Positions 8,393 through 15,583 of a stretch of 25,191 bases of DNA are shown here, piece by piece. Position 1 is the first letter of the stretch. The number at the start of each line of letters is the position of its first letter. A program made the translations under genes and the position numbers. The notes under the pieces were generated by a model. It saw only the letters and a list, made by a program, of their open reading frames with translations. It was not told the origin of the DNA and searched no databases. The stretch is from Methanocorpusculum sp. MCE (GTDB lineage Archaea > Halobacteriota > Methanomicrobia > Methanomicrobiales > Methanocorpusculaceae), in contig NIZU01000080.1 in assembly GCA_003315675.1 (NCBI GenBank), positions 1 to 25,191 on the forward strand, given 5' to 3'.

Positions 8393-8671
8393 ATGGGTAA
8401 GACAGGAAGTATCAACTGGCACCAGGTAAAAGGTGTCAACGGTCAGATTCGCCTTGTCCCGCAGAAAGAGGGAGAGGTCAAAAAGCCCGGACCGAATCAG
8501 AGATTCAAGAGAGCAAGCATCGTCTCGAAGATTGAGAGCCGCATGGCAAACAATCCGCAGCAGGGACGTGGACGTGGACGCGGTCCGAAGATCACCGATC
8601 AGCGTATCCGCCGCCGGATCCGCCGCTCGAAGAAATCCATGATGGGCGCAAAAGCAAAAGCAAAGCGTTAA
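8393..8671 (+). CDS. Small highly basic protein, possibly DUF5350 family
   Basis: A 92-residue protein very rich in Lys/Arg. It opens MGKTGSINWHQVKGVNGQIR, continues with a KPGPNQRFKRASIVSKIES segment, then a glycine-arginine stretch (GRGRGRGPK near residues 60-68) and ends in an RRRIRRSKKS run and a KAKAKR tail. Composition implies nucleic-acid or ribosome binding. I associate the opening with the methanogen family DUF5350, but this is from memory. It is not ribosomal protein S30e, whose motifs are absent. It is followed by a clear hairpin terminator, so it is probably strongly expressed as a single gene or the tail of the gatDE transcript. Confidence 0.7.
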   Translation: MGKTGSINWHQVKGVNGQIRLVPQKEGEVKKPGPNQRFKRASIVSKIESRMANNPQQGRGRGRGPKITDQRIRRRIRRSKKSMMGAKAKAKR

Positions 8672-8706
8672 CATTTCACATAAATTTTTCATTAACATCA
8701 ATACAT

Positions 8707-8738
8707 GATGCGGGAATTCCGCGTCATTCTTTTTCTCT
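8707..8738 (+). terminator. Hairpin plus T-rich tail after the small basic protein
   Basis: GATGCGG GAATT CCGCGTC forms a 7-bp stem (one G-T pair) with a 5-base loop, followed by ATTCTTTTTCTCTTG. It lies 36 bases after the stop codon of the upstream gene. Confidence 0.55.
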
Positions 8739-8833
8739 TGTTTGTAAAATCAGCTTTGTTTTTCGGATTTTACTTTCGCAGCTTTCACGTTCGACAAAAT
8801 CTTGGGTGTTTTTCAAGCATCTGTGAGAATTAA

Positions 8834-9554
8834 AAGAGGACTTATGCGGTGTGATCTCAAATGAAAAAACTGACGTACGTATGAGATGCACTTCGATTTC
8901 GTGTATGGTATTCGTTGTGACACAATAGAAAAACCAACCGCGAATCGGCGCGAACCGCAAAGCTTCGCTTTGCTCTCCGCTTCGGTTCTTCGACCCTCGC
9001 TTGAATCCGCCCTTCGGGCGAGGCGAATCGGATTTGCTATTCCTCACTCTCGCTCGTCGTGTCCTTCGCAAATCAAAGATTTGCTCGGCAAAGACACGAC
9101 GGCTCGTCCCTTCATCGGGAACGTTCGGGCAATCCTGTCGGCGCCCCGGCGCCTCCTGCGTGGAAGAGATTCATTGAACAGTTCTTAATCTGAAAAATAT
9201 CCATTTTACTGACAATCACGACATAAGATCAAGAGGCAAATCAATAATAGGAGCCGCTGGGGCGGCGACAGGATTTTCCCGAACGGTCCCGATGAAGGGA
9301 TGAGCAAGACAGCGAAGCTGGATTGCGAAAGTGAAGATTAGCAAATCTGATTCTGGGAGCAAGCCAAAGGCTTGCGGGATTCAAACGAGGGCTGAAAGCC
9401 CGAAGCGGAGAGCAAAGCGAAGCTTTGCGGTTCGCGCCGATTCGCGGTTGGTTTTTCTCTTGTATCAAAACGAATGCCGTACACGAAATCGAATTACATC
9501 TCATAAGATCTTCAGTTTTTTTTCCGGTTAAGATCGCACCGCGTAACACCTATT
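8834..9554 (+). repeat. Large non-coding inverted-repeat element A1
   Basis: A 721-base palindromic element filling most of the 954-base gap between the small basic protein and mmp1. Ends: AAGAGGACTTATGCGGT (8834-8850) against AATAGGTGTTACGCGGT (reverse strand from 9554). Inside, 8927-8985 and 9400-9458 are a perfect 59-bp inverted repeat. Further in, arms are similar but differ by whole short palindromic modules such as GCAAAGCTTCGCTTTGC, CGCCCTTCGGGCG, AAATCAAAGATTT and GCAAGCCAAAGGCTTGC. The inner stem (9103-9155 against 9250-9310) flanks an unpaired core of about 93 bases (9157-9249). The core is shared, reverse-complemented, with element A2, and is used here to define orientation. Open frames across the element are arm translations, not genes. 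No transposase is encoded. Confidence 0.85.
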
Positions 9555-9625
9555 CTAAGAGAAAAACGAGAGCAGGGATTTCCATCCCGCAACATACTTT
9601 AGCTTTCCAGCCAGATACTCATACA

Positions 9626-10837
9626 ATGATAGAACTGCAGTCGTCTCCCAAAGTTTACGCCGGATGGACCGAACGGAGCTGCACACCTGACGAGACCCTC
9701 ACGCGGATCGAACAGTTCGTTCCAGAGGCAGGCATCACCCGGGTTGCCGACATCACCGACCTTGACCGGATCGGGATCCCCGTATATTCATGCATCCGTC
9801 CAACAGCTGCCGAGGGGGCGATCTCCGTCTACAACGGAAAAGGCGGGACCCCGGCTGAAGCCAGAGTCGCCGGAATCATGGAGGGAATCGAACGATACTC
9901 TGCCGAAGCCATACCCCGTGACATTGCAAATATCTCATACAACAATCTTCGGAGAACCGAAACCACCGTCGATCCCGTAGATCTGATTCTTCCCCACACA
10001 ACCGATGCCAATCTCGAAGTTCCCTGGGTCGACGGATGGGACATCACCAATAATGAATCGGTCAAAATTCCGCTCTGCGCCGTCATCCATCCAAACCCGT
10101 TCAGCTATCCGGCACTCTTTAGAACCAGCTCAAACGGAATCGCGTCCGGAAACACGCTGGAAGAAGCACTCTTTTATGCACTTACCGAAGTGATCGAAAG
10201 GGACGCCTGGTCACTGGTCGAAATAACCAGAAATACCGGGCCGAAACTCACCGACCTCCCGCAAAGAGCAGCGGAGATGCTCGCAAAATTCACCGCCGCC
10301 GGGGTCGAAGTGACGCTTAGAAACATCACCTCCGATGTCGGGATTCCGACGATTGCCGCAGTCTCCGATGATGTCGAGCTGAAAGACTCCCGGCTTTTGA
10401 CAATAGGGATGGGGACCCACACCAATCCCGAGATCGCCATGATCAGAGCACTCTCCGAAGTCGCCCAGAGCAGAGCGACCCAGATCCATGGAGCACGCGA
10501 GGACGCAACGCTTGCCCAGTTCCGCGAAATGATGGGATATGACCGGGTCAAACGGATGAATGCCTACTGGTTCAAAGGCGATGAATATCAGTCCGCAGCC
10601 GAGATCCCGAACAATGCAACGAACGATTTCAAAACCGACATCGAGCTTATCGTGAAAAATCTCGCGGCCGTCGGACTTGACCGCGTTATCGTCTGCGATC
10701 TTACCGATCCGGAACTCAAGATCCCGGTCGTCCGCGTGGTAGTCCCGGGTCTTGAATGTTATACCATCGACAACGAACGCAGAGGAAAGAGGTGTGCGGA
10801 GATTGAACGTCGTCGTCTTCATCGGACCCAGTCTTGA
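9626..10837 (+). CDS. YcaO-family methanogenesis marker protein 1 (McrA thioglycine enzyme)
   Basis: A 403-residue YcaO-family ATP-dependent backbone-modifying enzyme. In methanogens, the YcaO-TfuA pair is known to install the thioglycine of methyl-coenzyme M reductase subunit McrA. ATP-site blocks are visible: GGTPAEARVAGIMEGIERYS (about residues 73-92), EALFYALTEVIERDAW (about 178-193) and IRALSEVAQSRATQ (about 272-285). The frame stays open upstream to 9425, but that extension is the arm of element A1, so ATG 9626 is the start. The C terminus overlaps tfuA by 44 bases. It heads a compact operon. The upstream spacer of 70 bases shows no clear TATA box, so the role of the adjacent repeat in expression is open. 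Confidence 0.9.
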   Translation: MIELQSSPKVYAGWTERSCTPDETLTRIEQFVPEAGITRVADITDLDRIGIPVYSCIRPTAAEGAISVYNGKGGTPAEARVAGIMEGIERYSAEAIPRDIANISYNNLRRTETTVDPVDLILPHTTDANLEVPWVDGWDITNNESVKIPLCAVIHPNPFSYPALFRTSSNGIASGNTLEEALFYALTEVIERDAWSLVEITRNTGPKLTDLPQRAAEMLAKFTAAGVEVTLRNITSDVGIPTIAAVSDDVELKDSRLLTIGMGTHTNPEIAMIRALSEVAQSRATQIHGAREDATLAQFREMMGYDRVKRMNAYWFKGDEYQSAAEIPNNATNDFKTDIELIVKNLAAVGLDRVIVCDLTDPELKIPVVRVVVPGLECYTIDNERRGKRCAEIERRRLHRTQS

Positions 10838-11432
10838 TTTGGCAACAGCCGGATCGATTCTTCCGGACGCGGTCTTTCTCCCGCCGGTAAAACGCGGAGC
10901 CGCCGCAGCAACAGAAAATGCGGATGTTATGGTCATCATAGACGGCGTCTTTTTCCAGAATGAGGCAGTTGGTCACCGGGAACTTCTCGGCGTTATGAAA
11001 TCGGGAGTGAAAGTCTACGGCTCATCATCGATGGGGGCGCTTCGTGCCTCCGAACTTGACACGCTAGGAATGATCGGTGTTGGAAAAATCTATCACCAGT
11101 ACAAATCCGGAGAGATCATCGCCGATGACGAGGTCGGTCTCGTGTATGATACGGAAACTGGAATGGCTCTTTCCGAACCGATGGTCAATATGCGGGCGAG
11201 TTTTTCCAAAGCCCTGGAAAAGAGTGTCATTACCAAAGAGGAAGAGGCCTCGCTTCTCAAAGCCTGCAAAGCGATCTATTATCCGGACCGGACCTACCGG
11301 AGGGTCATCAGAGATGCAGATATAGCCGCGGATACAAAAGAGAGGCTTTTGTCCTGGATAAAAGACAATGCCGTTGACCAGAAACGGCTCGATGCGATCG
11401 AGTGTTTAAACGTCGTGAGGGCTCTCTTATGA
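10794..11432 (+). CDS. tfuA: TfuA-like protein, partner of YcaO
   Basis: A 212-residue TfuA-family protein that works with YcaO in peptide thioamidation, thought to help deliver sulfur. The family core is seen in VVVFIGPSLDLATAG at the N terminus, VMVIIDGVFF, and GSSSMGALRASELDTLGMIG. The start is taken at GTG 10794, directly after AGAGGAAAGAG, rather than at the in-frame ATG 10752, which would overlap mmp1 further and adds a non-conserved extension. Its stop overlaps the next gene by ATGA. The arrangement ycaO-tfuA is that found in methanogens with thioamidated McrA. Confidence 0.88.
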   Translation: MRRLNVVVFIGPSLDLATAGSILPDAVFLPPVKRGAAAATENADVMVIIDGVFFQNEAVGHRELLGVMKSGVKVYGSSSMGALRASELDTLGMIGVGKIYHQYKSGEIIADDEVGLVYDTETGMALSEPMVNMRASFSKALEKSVITKEEEASLLKACKAIYYPDRTYRRVIRDADIAADTKERLLSWIKDNAVDQKRLDAIECLNVVRALL

Positions 11433-12139
11433 ATGAACGATACGCCAGACAGGAAGCCCTTCTTGGGAAAATGGGTCAGGAAAAACTCAGCGATACAACC
11501 GTATTCATCGCCGGAGCGGGGGGACTTGGATCTCCCGCATCCATATACCTTGCCGCAGCCGGGATCGGCTCCATTAGGATATGCGATATGGATGTGATCG
11601 AGCTCTCGAATATGAACCGGCAGATCCTCCACACCGAAGAAAGGATAGGAACCTCCAAAGCGGAATCTGCGAAAAAAACCCTTGAGTCTCTGAACCCCGA
11701 GTGCTGCGTCACGGCATTTTCGGAGAGAATCGATGAAACCTCCGTTCTTCGGCTGATAGGGGGTGCCGATATCATCGTCGACTGTATGGATAATTTCGAT
11801 GCCAGATTTATCCTGAACAAAGCGGCTCTGGAATTGGATATCCCGCTGATGCACGGAGCGGTCGCCGGATTCACCGGGCAAGCAACCCTGGTCGTTCCGG
11901 GAAAAACTCCCTGCCTCTCCTGTATTTTTCAGAACGCAAAAACCACGACCAAAACACCGGTGCTTGGGGCAGCGGCCGGCGTGATAGGGAGCATCGAGGC
12001 GGCAGAGGTTGTAAAGTATCTCACCTGGACCGGCAGCACGCTGGCTGGAAAACTACTGCTCTACGACGGGGCGGAAAACACGATGGAGATTTTCACCGTC
12101 AAAAAGAGTCCGCGCTGTCCTATGTGCGCAACCTTATAG
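11429..12139 (+). CDS. HesA/MoeB/ThiF-family E1-like adenylyltransferase
   Basis: A 236-residue E1-like enzyme that activates a ubiquitin-like or sulfur-carrier protein (ThiS/MoaD/SAMP type) by C-terminal adenylation. The ATP-binding loop is GAGGLGSPASIYLAAAG near residues 26-42, followed by DMDVIELSNMNRQILH (conserved D, N, R) and IIVDCMDNFDARF. Zinc cysteines are CLSC and CPMC, the latter at the very C terminus. The loop that holds the thioester cysteine in ThiF reads KTTTKTPVLGAAAG here, with no cysteine, so it may only adenylate, as MoeB does. The ATG overlaps the tfuA stop by ATGA; the link to tfuA suggests, but does not prove, a role in sulfur supply for thioamidation. Confidence 0.85.
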   Translation: MNERYARQEALLGKMGQEKLSDTTVFIAGAGGLGSPASIYLAAAGIGSIRICDMDVIELSNMNRQILHTEERIGTSKAESAKKTLESLNPECCVTAFSERIDETSVLRLIGGADIIVDCMDNFDARFILNKAALELDIPLMHGAVAGFTGQATLVVPGKTPCLSCIFQNAKTTTKTPVLGAAAGVIGSIEAAEVVKYLTWTGSTLAGKLLLYDGAENTMEIFTVKKSPRCPMCATL

Positions 12140-12165
12140 GTTCCCAGAAAAAAACATATAGAGCA

Positions 12166-12411
12166 ATGGTACTCGAAACATTTCATCGGTCACAGACCGA
12201 CAAGGTTCTCGGCGGTGTCTGCGGCGGCGTCGCTGAATACATAAATGCTCTCGGCTGGCTTGTCAGACTGATCTGGGTAGTTCTGACGTTAATCCCGTAC
12301 CTGACCATTCCAAGCATTCTGATCTATATTCTTATGTGGATTTTTGTCCCGCTTGGTCCAAAAGCCCTTGACCCGAACGTAGTCGATGCCGAGTTCAAAG
12401 TAAAGGAATAA
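12166..12411 (+). CDS. PspC-domain membrane protein
   Basis: An 81-residue protein with the PspC signature DKVLGGVCGGVAEYI followed by two hydrophobic segments (about residues 25-46 and 46-63) ending in LMWIFVPLG. PspC-family proteins sit in the cytoplasmic membrane and, in bacteria, signal envelope stress; the archaeal role is not defined. The frame extends upstream to ATG 12124 inside the hesA 3' end, but the 12166 start places the protein at the normal family beginning. A short charged tail (VVDAEFKVKE) follows. It is in the mmp1 operon with 26 bases after hesA and 2 bases before the next gene. Confidence 0.8.
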   Translation: MVLETFHRSQTDKVLGGVCGGVAEYINALGWLVRLIWVVLTLIPYLTIPSILIYILMWIFVPLGPKALDPNVVDAEFKVKE

Positions 12412-12413
12412 TC

Positions 12414-13019
12414 ATGCGCCCGCCGGAGGATCCAGAGGATCTGACAGATCCGCCGTTTTATCTGCCGCAGTTCGAGGAAGCATATCAATACATCATTAAT
12501 GAATATTATGTTGCTCCGCGGGATATCGCGGTTTTTATCCCTTGTGCGGTACGAAAACCCTACAGTACGAGTCCGAGCCATAAACTGTTTCACGCGTTAT
12601 TCGACGAAGTATTTCCCTATAAGACACAGTATCATGTGGTGATTTTCGGGACATGCGGAACGGTTCCGGCAGAACTTGAGCTGATGTATCCGTTCGCACA
12701 TTATCATTATATGCTTGGAAACGTGAAGGATCAGAAGATAAAAGACGACTTCCTCAGAATCGAAACGGCACGTATTGCCGGCTATCTGGAGAAGACGAAG
12801 GATACCTATACACATAGGATAGCCTACTGTATCGGCCTGTTTCGAAAAGCCATGGAGGCTGCGGTCCAACAGACCGGCATCCCCGTCGAGATCTATCCGA
12901 CAAATCCAATGATCGACAAACTCTATGATGCAGCCTGTCCGTTTCCGGAAGGAAGCCTTTCCATGCAGGAGTATCTGAACGAGTTCAGGAATGCTCTGGC
13001 AGAGATGCGGGATCGATAG
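12414..13019 (+). CDS. Stand-alone DUF5591 protein related to archaeosine synthase
   Basis: A 201-residue protein resembling DUF5591, the core domain found in the archaeosine synthase ArcS. The diagnostic stretch is VFIPCAVRKPYSTSPSHKLF near residues 40-59, followed by VVIFGTCGTVPAELELMYPF and YEIYPTNP-like residues near the C terminus. ArcS works on the preQ0 base at position 15 of archaeal tRNA; here the TGT-like and PUA parts are absent, so this could be one part of a split ArcS or a paralogue with another tRNA or nucleotide substrate. It starts 2 bases after pspC and its stop directly abuts the next gene's ATG. Confidence 0.65.
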   Translation: MRPPEDPEDLTDPPFYLPQFEEAYQYIINEYYVAPRDIAVFIPCAVRKPYSTSPSHKLFHALFDEVFPYKTQYHVVIFGTCGTVPAELELMYPFAHYHYMLGNVKDQKIKDDFLRIETARIAGYLEKTKDTYTHRIAYCIGLFRKAMEAAVQQTGIPVEIYPTNPMIDKLYDAACPFPEGSLSMQEYLNEFRNALAEMRDR

Positions 13020-13397
13020 ATGGCCGTCCGCGAGGCAGCAGCCGTCAGACTGGATGAGAAAAAATCGAAGTTTTATGCCCACCTCTACGAGATCGAATCA
13101 GTGGAGGATGTTGCCGAAGTTCGGGAGATACAGGAAAAACTCTACAAAAAAGCGGCCCATCACTGTTATGCAGTCGTCTGCGGGGATTATACCGACAGCC
13201 GGGCGGACGGTGAGGTCGGGTCTCCAGGACGGGTCCTTGCCGAGATTCAGGAGAGAAATAATCTCTCGAATCATGTTTTAATCGTCTCCAGACTGTTCGG
13301 CGGGATCAAACTCGGTCCGGCAGGGGTGGCGCGGGCATTTCGCGAAGCGGGAAACGGCGTCGTCGCCGAGTATCTGGAGAGAAGAAAGGCATTATAA
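13020..13397 (+). CDS. IMPACT/YigZ-family (UPF0029) protein
   Basis: A 125-residue protein covering only the N-terminal IMPACT domain of the YigZ family. The signature runs AAHHCYAVVCGDYTDSRADG (about residues 45-64), then EVGSPGRVLAEI, and RLFGGIKLGPAGVARAFREA near 90-110. The bacterial YigZ C-terminal domain is missing, as is usual in archaea. Family members bind nucleic acid or ribosome-associated factors; exact function is unknown. The ATG follows the DUF5591 stop with no gap, so the pair is translationally linked. Last gene of the packed operon. Confidence 0.8.
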   Translation: MAVREAAAVRLDEKKSKFYAHLYEIESVEDVAEVREIQEKLYKKAAHHCYAVVCGDYTDSRADGEVGSPGRVLAEIQERNNLSNHVLIVSRLFGGIKLGPAGVARAFREAGNGVVAEYLERRKAL

Positions 13398-13421
13398 TCC
13401 TGCGAAGACAAGTAATGGATT

Positions 13422-13646
13422 ATGAGTAATGTGCGATTTTGTCCATTGATCCGGGAAACCTGTGTAAAGGATTCCTGTCAGTGGTGGGATGCGGAGTGGA
13501 AGGATTGTACGATGAATGTCATGGTGAAATATCTCCAGGCACAGGATATCAGGGCAACCTTCGAACATAATGTCCCGGCAGAGTTTCTCGACGGGAAACG
13601 AACCCGAAATACAATCCTATTTTCTCACAAACCCTTTTTTTGCTGA
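13422..13646 (+). CDS. Small cysteine-rich protein of unknown function
   Basis: A 74-residue protein with six cysteines, five clustered in its first third: CPLIRETCVKDSCQWWDAEW then KDC, a pattern suggesting one metal or Fe-S site next to a tryptophan-rich patch. I do not recognise a named family, although short archaeal proteins with this CxxxxxxCxxxxC-W layout are familiar. It follows the IMPACT gene by 24 bases and may be the operon's last cistron. The C-terminal third (RNTILFSHKPFFC) looks non-conserved. Confidence 0.5.
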   Translation: MSNVRFCPLIRETCVKDSCQWWDAEWKDCTMNVMVKYLQAQDIRATFEHNVPAEFLDGKRTRNTILFSHKPFFC

Positions 13647-13682
13647 AATCTCTCAATCCCGCGTAAAGGATACGAAAAAAGA

Positions 13683-14179
13683 TTAGTTGGAATTTTCCCG
13701 AATAAACGCAACGATCTCGTTCAGGTTTTCCGGCCTGACAAAATCACCCCCGATTCGTAGAGCATCAATCACTTCCCGCTCGCCTTCATTTTTCGGTCCG
13801 GCTTTTTCCGAGGTTTTTGCGATCATGGTCAGAAGTTTGCGTTTGATGGTACTCAGTTTCTCGGGAGCGACCCCGCCCCGCAGGAAAAAGAGAGGGATAT
13901 CGTGGACCTTGCTGTTCTCTCTCAACTGAGGGATCGTTGTCTCGTCAGGGTACATTATTCCAACGGCTGCAGCGCCTATTACTGAATACATTTGGCGGCT
14001 TTTGCATACCCGCTGATCTTGCCTGCGCACACCCATCCAAGGAAGAAAATTTCATCTCATTTATGGAGTTCGCTCTTTGCATTCTCCAGAAGATATGCCG
14101 GAAGTCCGGTTTTTTCGCTCAGCATAAACGCATATTTCTGCGTAAATCCTGTATTTGATTCATAAACAATTGCTTTCAT
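13683..14179 (-). pseudogene. Flavodoxin-like protein, broken by TGA and a frameshift
   Basis: The reading begins at ATG 14179 with MKAIVYESNTGFTQKYAFML, a flavodoxin-type FMN phosphate loop (SNTGFT). It hits TGA at codon 41 (14059-14057), one base from the GGA that the following DEIFFLGWVCAGKISGYAKA would need before it. At about 14002-13996 (after GYAKAAK) one base is missing and the protein continues in another frame as YSVIGAAAVGIMYPDE through to GGDFVRPENLNEIVAFIREN at 13683. Restored length is about 165 residues, normal for this family. The longest intact piece, opening at ATG 14036, starts with out-of-frame sequence. Two independent lesions make this a convincing pseudogene. Confidence 0.82.
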
Positions 14180-14317
14180 GATGCATTCTCCGTTTCTGAT
14201 GCTTCGAAACATCAGCCAAAGTTGAAATACGGATCATAGATATGTTTACCTATGTTGTCTGAGAGATTTATCTTTGCGATGCCGGGCCTCCAGATTTATG
14301 GTGCCAAAGACGTCATC

Positions 14318-15481
14318 TCAGAACTCGAAGAGCGTCTTCTGCTGTCTGAGATCTCTGAGAAGATCCATTCTCGGGATCCAGAAGCTTGTCCCAAGCTTTT
14401 GCGAAGCCGAAGTCACGGCTTCACCGAGTGTCCCGACCAGGTCCGGGTGATGAGAGAGGGATTCGTGGGCGGCTTCTCTGATGACCCATGTTCCAAGTGG
14501 CGCCCAGTACTCGCCGGAAATATCCCGGATGCACAGCACACGTGCACACCTCCCGATGCTTTTCAGATACTCGAGAACGGCAAGTCTTGCCGAATAATAT
14601 GCTCCGGCAATCGGCGAATACTTGGATTTGGTTAAGCCCTTCTCCCCGTCGATAACGATCGTCTCCTCGTCTCCGGACCAGAGAGAATGTTTCTGCCAGC
14701 GTTCGAGCATCTCGAATCTCCAGTCGTTTGACGGGATGAGAATGAAGCAGATGGTATTTCCATACAGCGTGCCGCAGAAAACCTGATATTCGGGGAGAGC
14801 CGGCATTTTTATGACTTCGCGCTTGATCGAAGTGGAGATCATGTCGTCGGTGGCGGTAATTGCCCAGCGGGTTGGAACCACGCGGCGTTTTACCCCGAGA
14901 AGTCCGGCAGTCAAAAGATTCGTGATCTTGTAGACATCCGTCCCGTTCTCGAACATGATCCGTGCCGCCTCGGTTGCCTTGAGATCGGTATCGGAGGTGC
15001 ATCTATCGACGATCCGGGAAACCGAAGCATTATCGATGACATCCAGTTTTTTCATCGCACCCGACATGCCGACCGGTGTGACGGTCCCGTCAAAATTTAT
15101 ATCGAACGAGACTGGTTTTTCAAACGCCACCTCCACATCGAGCGGTTTAGCCGAAAGGGCGATCTCCTGGACCTTGCCGATGTCCGGGATGTTTACATCC
15201 AGATCGGATCCCCCGCGGATCGTTCGGGAACGAACCGATACAATATCATCGATGGAGAATCCCTGTCTGACCCAGGCGAGAGGGTTGTCGGTATCGTTGA
15301 TCATGAGAGGCCCCCCGACGACCCGCGGATATCCGTAGCTTCCGACAAAAACCGACGGGGACGCCCCCATGTATTCAGAAACGGGACGCGTGTCTTTCAG
15401 TGCGTGGAAACGCCGGGTTATTGGGCAGCTCGGAAGACCGCAGAGTCCTTTTCCTTTGCATACGGCACACTGGGAAGGCAT
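14318..15481 (-). CDS. nreA: Archaeal DNA repair protein NreA
   Basis: A 387-residue member of the archaeal Nre family, implicated in DNA damage tolerance together with PCNA. The N terminus has four cysteines in CAVCKGKGLCGLPSC (Cys5, 8, 14, 19), a probable zinc finger. The body has the family blocks ASPSVFVGSYGYPRVVGGPL, VRSRTIRGGSDLDV and VVPTRWAITATDDMIS. The extreme C terminus QQKTLFEF is a PCNA-interacting PIP motif. The upstream 102 bases hold ACCTATATGTAC on the minus strand, but only about 16 bases before the ATG, so the promoter is uncertain. Intact, in contrast to the pseudogene downstream of it. Confidence 0.93.
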   Translation of the reverse strand: MPSQCAVCKGKGLCGLPSCPITRRFHALKDTRPVSEYMGASPSVFVGSYGYPRVVGGPLMINDTDNPLAWVRQGFSIDDIVSVRSRTIRGGSDLDVNIPDIGKVQEIALSAKPLDVEVAFEKPVSFDINFDGTVTPVGMSGAMKKLDVIDNASVSRIVDRCTSDTDLKATEAARIMFENGTDVYKITNLLTAGLLGVKRRVVPTRWAITATDDMISTSIKREVIKMPALPEYQVFCGTLYGNTICFILIPSNDWRFEMLERWQKHSLWSGDEETIVIDGEKGLTKSKYSPIAGAYYSARLAVLEYLKSIGRCARVLCIRDISGEYWAPLGTWVIREAAHESLSHHPDLVGTLGEAVTSASQKLGTSFWIPRMDLLRDLRQQKTLFEF

Positions 15482-15583
15482 TATACTGTGTACATATAGG
15501 TGCGGGGGAGATTAGGTTTTTTGCGTCCGGGCAATGAACGGCGACATACGCCCGTGCGTAGTGAAAAAATATGCGGGGAGGGT

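Noticed and set aside
8393..8671. Assignment as ribosomal protein S30e
   Set aside because: Size and charge fit loosely, but the S30e sequence pattern is not present and the protein is longer than archaeal S30e.
8724..9188. Open frames of about 100 codons on both strands across the A1 element (similar ones exist in A2 and B)
   Set aside because: They translate palindromic arm sequence, have Arg/Ser-rich composition, lack ribosome-binding sites and are not kept between element copies.
8934..9460. CRISPR array suggested by recurring short palindromes
   Set aside because: No regular repeat-spacer spacing; the palindromes differ in sequence and are arranged symmetrically around a core, and no cas genes are near.
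9425..9625. Upstream extension of the mmp1 frame to 9425
   Set aside because: The added codons are the arm of inverted-repeat element A1 and resemble no YcaO sequence; the family start fits ATG 9626.
1031..14059. Reading the two in-frame TGA codons (1033-1031 and 14059-14057) as selenocysteine
   Set aside because: No SECIS-like hairpin was noticed; neither position corresponds to a Cys/Sec site in its family (the CpXC paralogue has Lys, the flavodoxin context suggests Gly), and the flavodoxin also carries a frameshift.
14252..14635. 127-codon plus-strand frame over the nreA 3' end
   Set aside because: Antisense to the conserved C terminus and PIP motif of NreA; no supporting signal.
15490..15503. 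TATA-like ACCTATATGTAC upstream of nreA
   Set aside because: Only about 16 bases from the start codon, too close for a TATA box even with a leaderless transcript.
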